Notes under the pieces: generated by a model | What the model was told of the DNA's origin: nothing | Database searches by the model: none | The model's input: the letters and a program-made list of their open reading frames with translations, nothing else | Shown here: piece after piece, positions 35,656 through 43,945 of the stretch | Layout of the letters: each line of letters begins with the position of its first letter | Numbering within the stretch: position 1 is the stretch's first letter | Assembly (NCBI RefSeq): GCF_003605365.2 | Contig: NZ_QYTU02000008.1 | Location: 1 to 64,000, forward strand | Direction of reading: 5' to 3' | Length of the DNA stretch: 64,000 nucleotides | Source: Siminovitchia fortis | GTDB taxonomy: Bacteria; Bacillota; Bacilli; Bacillales; Bacillaceae_C | Position numbers and translations under genes: made by a program

Positions 35656-36903
35656 ATGAAAAACTTGAAAGACTGGAAAGATCCAGCAATATTACTCTCA
35701 TCAATTGGGATTTCGAGTATTGGAGACTTCATTTATCTGGTTTCAATTAACATTATTGTGTATCAACTTACGGGATCTGCAGCAGCAGTAGCTGGACTAT
35801 GGATAATCGGACCATTAACAAATATTGTAACGAAGTTTTGGACAGGAAGCTTTATTGATTATCGAAGCAAGAGAAGGGTAATGATCGTAACGTACATACT
35901 AAGAGCTGTGTTCATCTGCTTAATTCCATTCGCACCAAACATGACAGTAATCTATGTGATTCTTATTGTTTTGAGTGCCGCAAAAGCGTTTTTTAATCCG
36001 TCATCAATGACCTATGTTGCCATTCTTGTTCCAAAAGAAAAAAGAAAGCGTTTTAATTCAATTCGTTCATTTGCGGATTCTGGAGCGTTTATCATCGGGC
36101 CTGCAATTGGGGGATCGCTAATCCTATTAACTTCCATCGAAGCTACGCTATGGATGAATGCAATATTCTTTGTAATCTCAGCCATAATGTTATTATTTCT
36201 TCCTGAAAAAGAAAACATTGATAAAAAAACGATTCCAGCATTAACTTTTTCACAAGTGATTAGTGACTTTACGGTTGTACAAAAATTCATTTCCAGTAAT
36301 AAATATGTGTCTTTTATTTACCTTGGTTTCATTATGATCATGATTTTTTCATTTGCCATGGATGCGCAAGAAGTAGTTTTCACACAACAAGTGATCGGTC
36401 TTTCTGAATTTGATTACAGCTTATTAATTAGTATTACAGGAATCGGATCTGTTATGGGCGCTGCTTTATTGTCGTTATTTTCAAATAAGCTATCGCTTCG
36501 TTATATGATTGTGATCGGTCTGAATATGATGACGGTTGGTTATGTAATTTACGCATTTTCTTGGTCTTTTACATCGATTGTAGTCGGATTTGTCCTCTTG
36601 GGGTTCTTTAATACATTCCTAAACGCAGGGATCATGACCTTCTACCAAAACAATGTACCTGTAGATGTGATGGGAAGAGTAACTAGCATTTTTCAACTTA
36701 TCCAAAGTGCAATTCAAGTTGTATTTATTCTGGCGATTGGTATTACAGCAGATTTGGTTTCCTTGCGGCTAACCATTGTTGTTTTGGCACTTTTCATGTT
36801 GATATCGGCTATAATATTTTCAATTTCAGTATTGGGTGCAAATAAAAAATCATTTTATCGTGAAGGCGAGAATAATGAGGAATTAAATATAACAATAAAA
36901 TAA
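35656..36903 (+). CDS. MFS transporter
   Basis: 415-aa major facilitator with twelve predicted helices and the loop motif GSFIDYRSKRRVMIVTY between helices 2 and 3. It resembles macrolide-efflux-like MFS_3 proteins; the substrate is unknown. ATG at 35656; the ribosome binding site GGGGGG is poor. Codon use is more A/T rich than its neighbours, a mild hint of acquisition. Confidence 0.83.
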   Translation: MKNLKDWKDPAILLSSIGISSIGDFIYLVSINIIVYQLTGSAAAVAGLWIIGPLTNIVTKFWTGSFIDYRSKRRVMIVTYILRAVFICLIPFAPNMTVIYVILIVLSAAKAFFNPSSMTYVAILVPKEKRKRFNSIRSFADSGAFIIGPAIGGSLILLTSIEATLWMNAIFFVISAIMLLFLPEKENIDKKTIPALTFSQVISDFTVVQKFISSNKYVSFIYLGFIMIMIFSFAMDAQEVVFTQQVIGLSEFDYSLLISITGIGSVMGAALLSLFSNKLSLRYMIVIGLNMMTVGYVIYAFSWSFTSIVVGFVLLGFFNTFLNAGIMTFYQNNVPVDVMGRVTSIFQLIQSAIQVVFILAIGITADLVSLRLTIVVLALFMLISAIIFSISVLGANKKSFYREGENNEELNITIK

Positions 36904-36915
36904 AACTCTTGAACC

Positions 36916-37005
36916 CAGCAGCCCCTTGCAGAATTATCTGGAGTTCCAAAATCAACAATAGGCAGATGTGCAAAATATGCTAAAGAAATTTTAATTCATA
37001 GTTGA
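36916..37005 (+). pseudogene. Fragment of a helix-turn-helix protein
   Basis: A 29-codon open stretch without a start reads QQPLAELSGVPKSTIGRCAK then YAKEILIHS. This looks like a turn-containing DNA-binding helix pair. An in-frame TGA stands just upstream. It is probably a gene remnant directly after the MFS gene. Confidence 0.35.
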
Positions 37006-37083
37006 CTTATAGGGATTATATGTTTTAATGTATGTATAAGATATAGATCGGATTAAGTTCATCAATGAGAGGAGAGAAGACGG

Positions 37084-37293
37084 TTGAGCCAATTAACACA
37101 GACAGTTGAAAACAGGCGGAAAGAATTGATTGATAAACTTGTAATTATGGGAGTATACAAGCATGGGGAAAAACATCTTTTTGAATTATCATTAAGGGAA
37201 TTAGAGTATAAATATCGTAGAGTTAAATCAAACTGCCATCCACACAGTCAAACGGGTTCCATTCGTTGGGTGGGAAAAAAGATTAACGTATAG
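37084..37293 (+). CDS. Spo0E-like aspartyl-phosphate phosphatase
   Basis: 69-aa protein of the Spo0E/YisI/YnzD family. It has two helices with the signature ELSLRELEYKYRR (S-x-x-E-L-D/E). It would dephosphorylate Spo0A~P and delay sporulation. TTG start with GAGAGGAGAG upstream. Confidence 0.8.
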   Translation: MSQLTQTVENRRKELIDKLVIMGVYKHGEKHLFELSLRELEYKYRRVKSNCHPHSQTGSIRWVGKKINV

Positions 37294-37304
37294 TGAGTGT
37301 GTTT

Positions 37305-37335
37305 TTGTTGAGCGCCCACGCTGGACGCTCAACAA
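37305..37335. terminator. Hairpin after the Spo0E-like gene
   Basis: TTGTTGAGCG / CGCTCAACAA with A/T flanks. A second stem, TCCAGAAAGTCA with TGACTTTTGGA and a T-rich loop, follows at about 37347-37375. Together they probably terminate transcription from both sides. Confidence 0.6.
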
Positions 37336-37505
37336 AAAAAGGGGTGTCCAGAAAGTCATTTTTTTGACTTTTGGACCTCCCTTTTCATATTCTAAAAACC
37401 TTGATATATCAGCATTTTTAATTATTGAGTATTAGGGGATTTCCACTTTTTCGAACAGCCCCTTTTCTAATTAAGTGTGATTTCCAAACGGATGCCCGTT
37501 TCACA

Positions 37506-38975
37506 TTATGAAATGTTCTTTTCTTTCTCTTTTGTTTTTTCATACCCATTTACCCAGAAATCAGCATTCTTAATTCCATATTTAGATGAATTGAATTCTG
37601 GATCTTTACCTTGCTTGAGCTGCTCTTCGTAATCCTTTAAAGCAATATTCGCTGGTTTAAATAACAATAGAATCGCGATTAAGTTCAGCCATACCATAAT
37701 TCCGAGTCCGATATCGGCCATTGCCCATGCTGTTGTTGCGGTTTTTACTGCCCCATAGAAAATGGCAGCCAAAAAGATGATTTTAATGGCAACAAAAGCA
37801 AAGCCCCTGATTTTACCACGTAACAAGTATGCAAGGTTTGTTTCTGAAATATAGTAATAAGCATAAATGGTTGTAAAGGCAAATAAGAATATGGCAATGG
37901 CAACAAATCCCGAACCGAATCCCGGGAGAAGCGTATCAACGGCCGCTTGGGTGTAGCCGGCTCCCGGTTCGACTCCTGCAATGTTTTCAGTTATGAGTTC
38001 ACCGGTTTTTTCATTTATGACATTGTATTGATTTGTAAACAAAATCATCAATGCAGTCGCTGTAACAACCAAGAATACATCCAAATAAATGGAAAACGCC
38101 TGTACAAGCCCTTGCTTTGCCGGATGGGATACCTCGGCAGCTCCTGCATGGTGAGCACCGGTACCCTGTCCGGCTTCATTCGCATAAAGACCGCGTTTTA
38201 CTCCCCACATAACGGCTGAGCCAATAATGCCGCCAAACAATTCTTCAGAGCCAAAAGCGCTTTTAAAAATGAGCCCAAATACCGCCGGAATATTTTCAAA
38301 ATTAATCATTATGATTGCAAGTGCAATTAACACATAACCGGCTGCCATAAAAGGCACGATAATTTCAGCAGTTCTAGCGATACGCTTAACACCGCCAAAT
38401 ATAGTAAAACCAACAAGTGCAATAACGATTAAACCAGTGATGGTATGGTTAACGCCAAAAGCATTATGAACGCTGTCTGCAATTGCATTAGCCTGTATCC
38501 CCGGCATTAAAACAGCCATAGCGAGCAGTGTTGCCACCGCGAAAACAACAGCAAACCATTTCCATCCAAGCCCCTTTTCTATATAGAAGGCAGGACCACC
38601 CCGATACTGTCCATCCTGCTTTTCCTTATAGATTTGAGCAAGAGTCGACTCCACATAAGCCGAGGCTGCGCCGATAAAGGTTATGACCCACATCCAAAAT
38701 ACGGCACCTGGCCCTCCATAAGCAATACCTGTTGCGGTTCCTGCGATATTTCCTACTCCGATACGGCCTGATAAAGACATTGCCAATGCCTGGAACGAAG
38801 AAACCCCCGCATCGGAACCCTTCCCTGAGAATATTAGTTTAACCATTTCCTTAAAGTGACGGATCTGCATGAATCTGGTGCGGAAACTAAAATATAAACC
38901 GCAAAAAACGATGAATGCAACCAATACAGGGCTCCACAGCCACCCGTTAACGGTATTTACAATTTGATCTAACAC
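37506..38975 (-). CDS. Sodium:alanine/glycine symporter (AGCS/AlsT family)
   Basis: 489-aa AGCS transporter. FRTRFMQIRHFKEMVKLIF, SSFQALAMSLSGRIGVGNIAGTATGI and GVKRGLYANEAGQGTGAHHAGA are family signatures. It imports alanine, glycine or glutamine with Na+. ATG start with AAAGGGGGAT upstream. A catabolite-response-like site and an IS3 element lie upstream. Confidence 0.9.
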   Translation of the reverse strand: MLDQIVNTVNGWLWSPVLVAFIVFCGLYFSFRTRFMQIRHFKEMVKLIFSGKGSDAGVSSFQALAMSLSGRIGVGNIAGTATGIAYGGPGAVFWMWVITFIGAASAYVESTLAQIYKEKQDGQYRGGPAFYIEKGLGWKWFAVVFAVATLLAMAVLMPGIQANAIADSVHNAFGVNHTITGLIVIALVGFTIFGGVKRIARTAEIIVPFMAAGYVLIALAIIMINFENIPAVFGLIFKSAFGSEELFGGIIGSAVMWGVKRGLYANEAGQGTGAHHAGAAEVSHPAKQGLVQAFSIYLDVFLVVTATALMILFTNQYNVINEKTGELITENIAGVEPGAGYTQAAVDTLLPGFGSGFVAIAIFLFAFTTIYAYYYISETNLAYLLRGKIRGFAFVAIKIIFLAAIFYGAVKTATTAWAMADIGLGIMVWLNLIAILLLFKPANIALKDYEEQLKQGKDPEFNSSKYGIKNADFWVNGYEKTKEKEKNIS

Positions 38976-39188
38976 AAAAATCCCCCTTTTAAAGTTTATT
39001 TATTAGACGAATTTTAATAGAGACAAATTTCTGCAAGAATCAAATAATATTACTTGACTCTTGCAGTTTATGGAAAGCGCCCCTAAAAAAAGCCGAACTA
39101 AAGAAGTTCTGTACTCTACACAATTTTTAGACGAATTTCGATATGACAGTTTTTTGCAAAATAAGTAATATTACTATATTAATATACA

Positions 39189-39202
39189 CGCAAGCGCTTA
39201 CA
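39189..39202 (-). promoter_or_regulatory. Catabolite-responsive (cre-like) site
   Basis: Minus strand TGTAAGCGCTTGCG, one base off the TGNAANCGNWNNCA consensus, 214 bp before the symporter start and 47 bp from the IS end. Confidence 0.5.
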
Positions 39203-39284
39203 AAAGAATTATATATCGGTTAAAAAAATAAAACAATACTTATTGCATAAACTGTACCCTTTGTAAAGGACAATCATAAAAAAG

Positions 39285-40136
39285 CTAGGCAGACTTAAGA
39301 AGGTGATCTCTGTATTGAATAGGGGTCATCTTTTTTAGGTTCCATTGATATCTGTAACGGTTATAGTAAATCATGTATTCCTTAATTTCTTGTTTGAGTT
39401 CCTCAAGTGTTTCACATGGCTTGATATACGCCTCATCCTTGAAATGGCCAAAAAAGGACTCCTGCGGGGCGTTGTCCCAACAATTTCCTCTCCTGGACAT
39501 AGATTGGCCCAATCCCATTTGCCTTACCCTTTTCTGATATTTCGGACTTGTGTAATGACCACCCTGGTCGGAGTGGATAAATGCACCTTTAACTACCTTG
39601 AATCTTCGATTCCGCTTCAGGTTTTTTAGCGTATCTGTAGCGATATCAAGGGTGACACGGTCTGAAACCTGGTAGGCCAGAATTTCATTTGTCGAAGCAT
39701 CTTTAATTGTTGATAAATAAGCCTTTTTCCCATTTCCATAAAACAGATAGGTAATATCAGTAAGCAGGACTTTAAACGGTGTTTCCTGCTTGAATTCCCT
39801 GTTTAGGAGATTCGGTAAAACCTTATGTTCTTGTGTGGCTTTCATAATGCGTTTGTACGGATTTGCCTTGCGGATAGGGCAGAGGATACCATATTTTTTC
39901 ATGATCCTTCTAATACGTTTGAGGTTGTAGACAACATTAAATTGACCTGCCAAAGTCATCTTAATCTGGCGGGCTCCTTTCTTGCGGTTTTTGAATTTGA
40001 ATGCCTTCAGTATGACATCTCGAAGGGCTTCGTCCTTCTTTTCGTTTTGTATTCTCTGTTTAGTGGCCTTCTCTGAAAAATAGTTATAGTAACCGGAACG
40101 AGAAACTCCGGTTACTGCACATAGATAGCTAACCAT
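39285..40136 (-). CDS. IS3-family transposase OrfB (DDE integrase)
   Basis: 283 aa from the ATG, with the DDE residues in VLLTDITYL, IHSDQGGHY and APQESFFGHFK. The same frame is open back into the end of OrfA (SPNQKYVLIRSVIEKYGLKN precedes the ATG). The natural product is therefore probably an OrfAB fusion made by -1 frameshifting on the A5 run at the end of orfA (GAAAAATAA). Confidence 0.92.
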   Translation of the reverse strand: MVSYLCAVTGVSRSGYYNYFSEKATKQRIQNEKKDEALRDVILKAFKFKNRKKGARQIKMTLAGQFNVVYNLKRIRRIMKKYGILCPIRKANPYKRIMKATQEHKVLPNLLNREFKQETPFKVLLTDITYLFYGNGKKAYLSTIKDASTNEILAYQVSDRVTLDIATDTLKNLKRNRRFKVVKGAFIHSDQGGHYTSPKYQKRVRQMGLGQSMSRRGNCWDNAPQESFFGHFKDEAYIKPCETLEELKQEIKEYMIYYNRYRYQWNLKKMTPIQYRDHLLKSA

Positions 40137-40201
40137 ATTCTTAAGCCCGTATTTTTCAATGACAGAACGGATCAGTACATATTTTTGGTTGGGTGATAAT
40201 A

Positions 40202-40621
40202 TTATTTTTCCTTCCTTAGCCCCCTCTCGGCAAATCGTATCTTTTTTAACAGTTCGTTCTCGGCTTTCAATAGGTTTATCTCTGCGAGAAGCCTTGCATT
40301 TGTTTCTTCAGCTGTCAGCTCCCGTTCACGAGGTCTCCCGGAATTTCCAGCCCTGGTATCACGCAGCCCTAATATTCCATCTTTTTGGTAGCCATTCCGC
40401 CATCTATTTGATGCAGAATGAATGCGTTGTATTCCTACTACCTCTACATCAAACCCACAATCTTCAAAGATATGCTTTGGAAACTTTCCGGCTTCATATT
40501 GCTTTATAAAGATTTCCTTAAACTCATCCGTATAGGTAATCCCTTTAGGACTAACGGATTTTACATAAGGATTTTTGGATAACTCTTTTACCTCTGTCTC
40601 TGTGAATATTTTTTTACTCAT
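40202..40621 (-). CDS. IS3-family transposase OrfA
   Basis: 139-aa helix-turn-helix protein. YTDEFKEIFIKQYEAGKFPKH and RWRNGYQKDGILGL are the DNA-binding part, and the C-terminal LLAEINLLKAENELLKKI is a leucine zipper. The ATG at 40621 has GGAGAA upstream. The frame ends in AAAAATAA, a slippery site for making OrfAB. Confidence 0.88.
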   Translation of the reverse strand: MSKKIFTETEVKELSKNPYVKSVSPKGITYTDEFKEIFIKQYEAGKFPKHIFEDCGFDVEVVGIQRIHSASNRWRNGYQKDGILGLRDTRAGNSGRPRERELTAEETNARLLAEINLLKAENELLKKIRFAERGLRKEK

Positions 40622-40713
40622 AGGCTTGTTCTCCCGTTCCGTTTTCTTAAGTGTACACAAAAAGACCCTGTAGGGTAGTCTTTTTTAAGTGTCTACTCTA
40701 CAGGGTACAGTTT

Positions 40714-41014
40714 AGCAAATCCTGTATTTTTTAATTTTATAGAGACATGTTCAAAAAAACTCTTATTCTTCATTAAAATATAGTACGTCCTGCTATAATT
40801 TTCGTTTTGGATTGGAGGATAACAATGGGAAATCAATTATTTCTGATCGATTTATAAACTCCTTTGCAATTAAAGAATGAAAACAAGTGCCGGGCTACAT
40901 CTATTTTGGGATAAGTATTGTTACTCTTACGGAACTGGCGAGATTTACGGGAACCACAACTCGGATGTACATATAAAATCCGTATAAAAGGTGAAAGGAT
41001 CTCATTTTTATTAC
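40714..41014. other. Gene-free stretch with an orphan expression signal
   Basis: A TATAAT (40794-40799) and a good GGAGGATAACA box precede an ATG at 40825 that opens only ten codons (to 40857). The following sequence has no long frame. It is probably the 5' remnant of a lost gene, or a leader peptide. Confidence 0.4.
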
Positions 41015-41015
41015 C

Positions 41016-41047
41016 AACAGCCCTTCCCAATTCGGGAAAGGGCTGTT
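41016..41047 (-). terminator. Hairpin after the 74-aa gene
   Basis: AACAGCCCTTCCC pairs with GGGAAAGGGCTGTT (one bulge); the T tract is weak. Confidence 0.6.
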
Positions 41048-41054
41048 CGTAAAA

Positions 41055-41279
41055 TCAACTTTTATCCAATGCGTCCCCGCGCAGCAACTTCTCGAATTCT
41101 TCCATGTCCTTATTTTTTGTTTTGGACAGTTGGAAAGGATTTTGCTCCCTTGCTTCATTATCGATGAATACACCCGTTTGCGGACTTTCCGTTGCCGTCG
41201 GGTCGTTGATCACACTTTCATATTTTCCGTCGGAGTGGGGAGTGGCGTTTGAATGGACATCTTCGGTTTTTCTTGGCAC
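41055..41279 (-). CDS. Conserved-looking small hydrophilic protein
   Basis: 74-aa polar protein, rich in D, E, N, S and T. It has an acidic C-terminal helix KNKDMEEFEKLLRGD and no membrane segment. GTG start with AAAAAGGAGATG upstream, an excellent ribosome binding site that is the main evidence. I do not recognise a family. Confidence 0.6.
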   Translation of the reverse strand: MPRKTEDVHSNATPHSDGKYESVINDPTATESPQTGVFIDNEAREQNPFQLSKTKNKDMEEFEKLLRGDALDKS

Positions 41280-41388
41280 AAAATCATCTCCTTTTTTATA
41301 TCTTTGGAAAAACGAAGGATTTTATGTGTCAAATATTCCAATGGTATTAGTCATTTGAAAACAACGCATTTAAAATTTTTCGAAAATA

Positions 41389-41458
41389 TTGATTTTGCCG
41401 GCCGATCCCCTATATAATAAAACGTAAAATAAAGGAAATTATTTTGTAAGCGCTTTAA
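41389..41458 (+). promoter_or_regulatory. Promoter and cre-like site of the acyl-CoA synthetase gene
   Basis: TTGATT (41389-41394), an 18-bp spacer and TATAAT (41413-41418). A cre-like TGTAAGCGCTTTAA at 41445-41458 lies about 20 bp past the expected start point, a roadblock position for CcpA. Confidence 0.62.
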
Positions 41459-41509
41459 TAAGGAGGGTGCTCGGAAACGGCCGCCAATAAAGATTTAAAG
41501 GAGGAAAGC

Positions 41510-43165
41510 ATGCCTGATTTAATGAACAAAACCATTGGTCAGTTGTTGGAGGAGGTTGCCGGAAAATATCCAAATAACGATGCAGTTGTATTTCCCGGCC
41601 GGAATCTTCGTTATTCCTACGAAGCCTTTGATCGACATTGCCGGCAAGTGGCGAAAGGCTTGATGAAGCTCGGAATAGAAAAAGGGGACCATCTTGCCGT
41701 ATGGACATCCAATCAGCCCGAATGGCTGTCCGCTCAGTTCGCTACAGGCAAAATGGGGGCCGTACTTGTTACGGTAAATACTAATTTTCAAACAAGTGAA
41801 CTCGAATATCTGCTGTCCCATTCAGATGCCACAACACTTATTTTGATGGAATCATATAAAGGAACTTCGTATGTGGATATGCTATATACAATTGTTCCCG
41901 AACTCAAAACATCCGAGCCAGGAAAACTCCGGTCCGAATCATTGCCCTATTTGAGAAATGTCATCATTTTGGGGGAAAAGCGTTTTCCGGGAATGTTCCT
42001 ATGGTCGGACATACTGAAACTTGGACTCGAAGAGGATGATCAAAAACTGGATAAAAGACAGTCGGAACTGCATCCGGATGATGTGATCAATATGCAGTAC
42101 ACTTCAGGAACAACAGGTTATCCCAAAGGAGTAATGCTCAGCCATTATAACCTGATCAATAATGCAAATAGCATTTCGGCCTGCATGAAATTAACTGAAA
42201 AAGATCGTTTGTGCATTCCGGTCCCTTTTTTTCACACATTCGGCTGTGTCCTTGGTACGCTGACAAGTGTGACGGCAGGCACGACAATGGTAGTCATAGA
42301 AGAATTTCATGCCAAACAAGTGCTGGAAGCGGTTGAAGCAGAAAAATGCACTGCCCTTCATGGTGTTCCAACGATGTTTATCGCAGAATTGAATCATCCT
42401 GATTTTGAAAAATATGATTTGAGTTCGCTGCGGACCGGAATAATGGCAGGCTCAACGTGCCCGATTGAAGTGATGAGGGCGGTAACAGATAAGATGGGGG
42501 CAAAAGAGATTACAATAGCCTACGGGCAAACAGAATCCTCTCCTGTCATCACACAGACAAGGACAAATGATCCACTGGATATCCGTGTTGCCACTGTTGG
42601 AAGGGCCTTGCCGAATGTGGAAGTGAAAATTGTTGAACCGGGGACGAATCGCGAAGTTCCCAGAAATGTGGAAGGGGAGCTGTGTACAAGAGGGTATCAT
42701 GTGATGAAAGGATATTACAAAAACGAAAAAGAAACAGCGGAAGCAATCGATGCTGAAGGCTGGCTCCATACCGGAGATTTGGCGGTCATGGATGAAAATG
42801 GATACTGCCGGATTGTCGGCCGGCTCAAAGATATGATCATCAGGGGCGGTGAAAACATTTATCCCCGTGAAATCGAGGAATATTTCTACCAGCATCCGAA
42901 AGTGTTGGACGTTCAAGTAGTCGGTATTCCGGATGAATTTTTTGGTGAAGAGGTAATGGCCTGGGTGAAATTAAAGGAAAATCAAACAGCTTCAGAAGAG
43001 GAGATGAGAGAGTATTTCAAAAACAGAATTTCCCGTCAAAAAATTCCTCGGTACATTCAATTTTGTGAGGAATTTCCGATGACTGCATCCGGAAAAATTC
43101 AAAAATACAAGCTGCGTCAAAAGGGTATTGAATTAATGAAAGGCCCCAATGTGAAAAGCAGATAG
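41510..43165 (+). CDS. AMP-binding acyl-CoA synthetase (fatty-acid/AcsF-like)
   Basis: 551-aa ANL enzyme. P-loop YTSGTTGYPKGV near residues 197-208, AYGQTESSPV (A5), GWLHTGDLAVMD (A7), GRLKDMIIRGGENIYPREIE (A8) and the catalytic Lys in TASGKIQKYKLR (A10). It activates a fatty or branched acid with CoA. It is similar to the Bacillus YngI group; chain length is not predictable. ATG with AAAGGAGGAAAGC upstream. CcpA control is suggested by the cre-like site. Confidence 0.88.
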   Translation: MPDLMNKTIGQLLEEVAGKYPNNDAVVFPGRNLRYSYEAFDRHCRQVAKGLMKLGIEKGDHLAVWTSNQPEWLSAQFATGKMGAVLVTVNTNFQTSELEYLLSHSDATTLILMESYKGTSYVDMLYTIVPELKTSEPGKLRSESLPYLRNVIILGEKRFPGMFLWSDILKLGLEEDDQKLDKRQSELHPDDVINMQYTSGTTGYPKGVMLSHYNLINNANSISACMKLTEKDRLCIPVPFFHTFGCVLGTLTSVTAGTTMVVIEEFHAKQVLEAVEAEKCTALHGVPTMFIAELNHPDFEKYDLSSLRTGIMAGSTCPIEVMRAVTDKMGAKEITIAYGQTESSPVITQTRTNDPLDIRVATVGRALPNVEVKIVEPGTNREVPRNVEGELCTRGYHVMKGYYKNEKETAEAIDAEGWLHTGDLAVMDENGYCRIVGRLKDMIIRGGENIYPREIEEYFYQHPKVLDVQVVGIPDEFFGEEVMAWVKLKENQTASEEEMREYFKNRISRQKIPRYIQFCEEFPMTASGKIQKYKLRQKGIELMKGPNVKSR

Positions 43166-43226
43166 AATTCCATCCCTATTCAACAACCTTTTTCACATGT
43201 TCATATTGAAAGGACGAAAAAGGGCT

Positions 43227-43403
43227 ATGTCAAAGTTCTTAAATGTTTCCATTATGGGTTTAATTACTGTAATGATTCTTCTTTGCTTTATTATTCCGTT
43301 TATATTGTTTTGCGTGTTTATCTATTTCCTTCCAGAGGCCGGAACGCCATCTTTTATCTCAAAAGAAGAAGCTCCGTTATTGATACGTTGGCTAATCCCA
43401 TGA
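43227..43403 (+). CDS. Possible small membrane protein
   Basis: 58 aa with one long or two short hydrophobic helices (IMGLITVMILLCFIIPFILF). ATG at 43227, with AAAAGGGC upstream. Not recognised. Confidence 0.4.
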   Translation: MSKFLNVSIMGLITVMILLCFIIPFILFCVFIYFLPEAGTPSFISKEEAPLLIRWLIP

Positions 43404-43744
43404 GAATGTTATCCGGAATGGTAACCGTATTAATGCTACGAAATGTAAAAAGCTATGGAGGATATCTTACAATTAAAAGACAGCATCCTGCATTTTCAAT
43501 TGAGTTTAAAGCCATAAGGCTTTTTTTTATTGAATTTAAATATATAGGATATGCAGATATTGTTTTTAATTGGAGAATTCTCGAGAATTCGGGCAAGCGG
43601 ATGAATTTCTTTGGCAATTAAATTTTTCGGGCTAGATGTGGTACAAGATACATATTATTTAACTGGAAGAAAAACTTTGAAGACCTCTTTGCCGCTCAAG
43701 ACGAAATAACTAATCGGAATGATGTATTTGTTACATAATATTCA
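43404..43744. other. Gene-free stretch upstream of the pyrimidine operon
   Basis: No credible gene. It contains a perfect 16-bp palindrome GAATTCTCGAGAATTC at 43575-43590. The out-of-frame open frame to 43621 is not protein-like. Confidence 0.5.
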
Positions 43745-43773
43745 TTGATTAAATAATTCCAAATATTTATAAT
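43745..43773 (+). promoter_or_regulatory. SigA-type promoter of preT
   Basis: TTGATT (43745-43750), a 17-bp spacer and TATAAT (43768-43773). The 5' leader would be about 165 bases. Confidence 0.65.
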
Positions 43774-43945
43774 AGTAAATACAATATTATTTGGATAAGC
43801 CCGCTCATATGAATATCAGGGGGTGATTTTCCGGGTTTAGGTTGTGCAGACACAGATACGAAAAAAGATTGGGGCGGAAAAATGGAATACGGTTTTTTAA
43901 ACAGCATTGATTTTCTTATACTGAAACCCTGAAGGAGGCTTATCA

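Larger units (their letters stand above)
39249..40713 (-). mobile_element. IS3-family insertion sequence (IS150-like)
   Basis: About 1.46 kb bounded by inverted repeats AAACTGTACCCT (39249-39260) and AGGGTACAGTTT (40702-40713), with imperfect similarity extending inward. It encodes OrfA and a DDE OrfB in the usual order. I cannot see a clear target duplication. Both frames are intact, so it may be active. Confidence 0.9.

Noticed and set aside
39249-40713. Target-site duplication of the IS3 element
   Set aside because: The bases next to the inverted repeats do not form a direct repeat of three or four bases that I could defend.
43283-43621. 112-codon open frame overlapping the small membrane gene
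   Set aside because: Out of frame with the better-supported 43227 start, with no ribosome binding site and no protein-like pattern.
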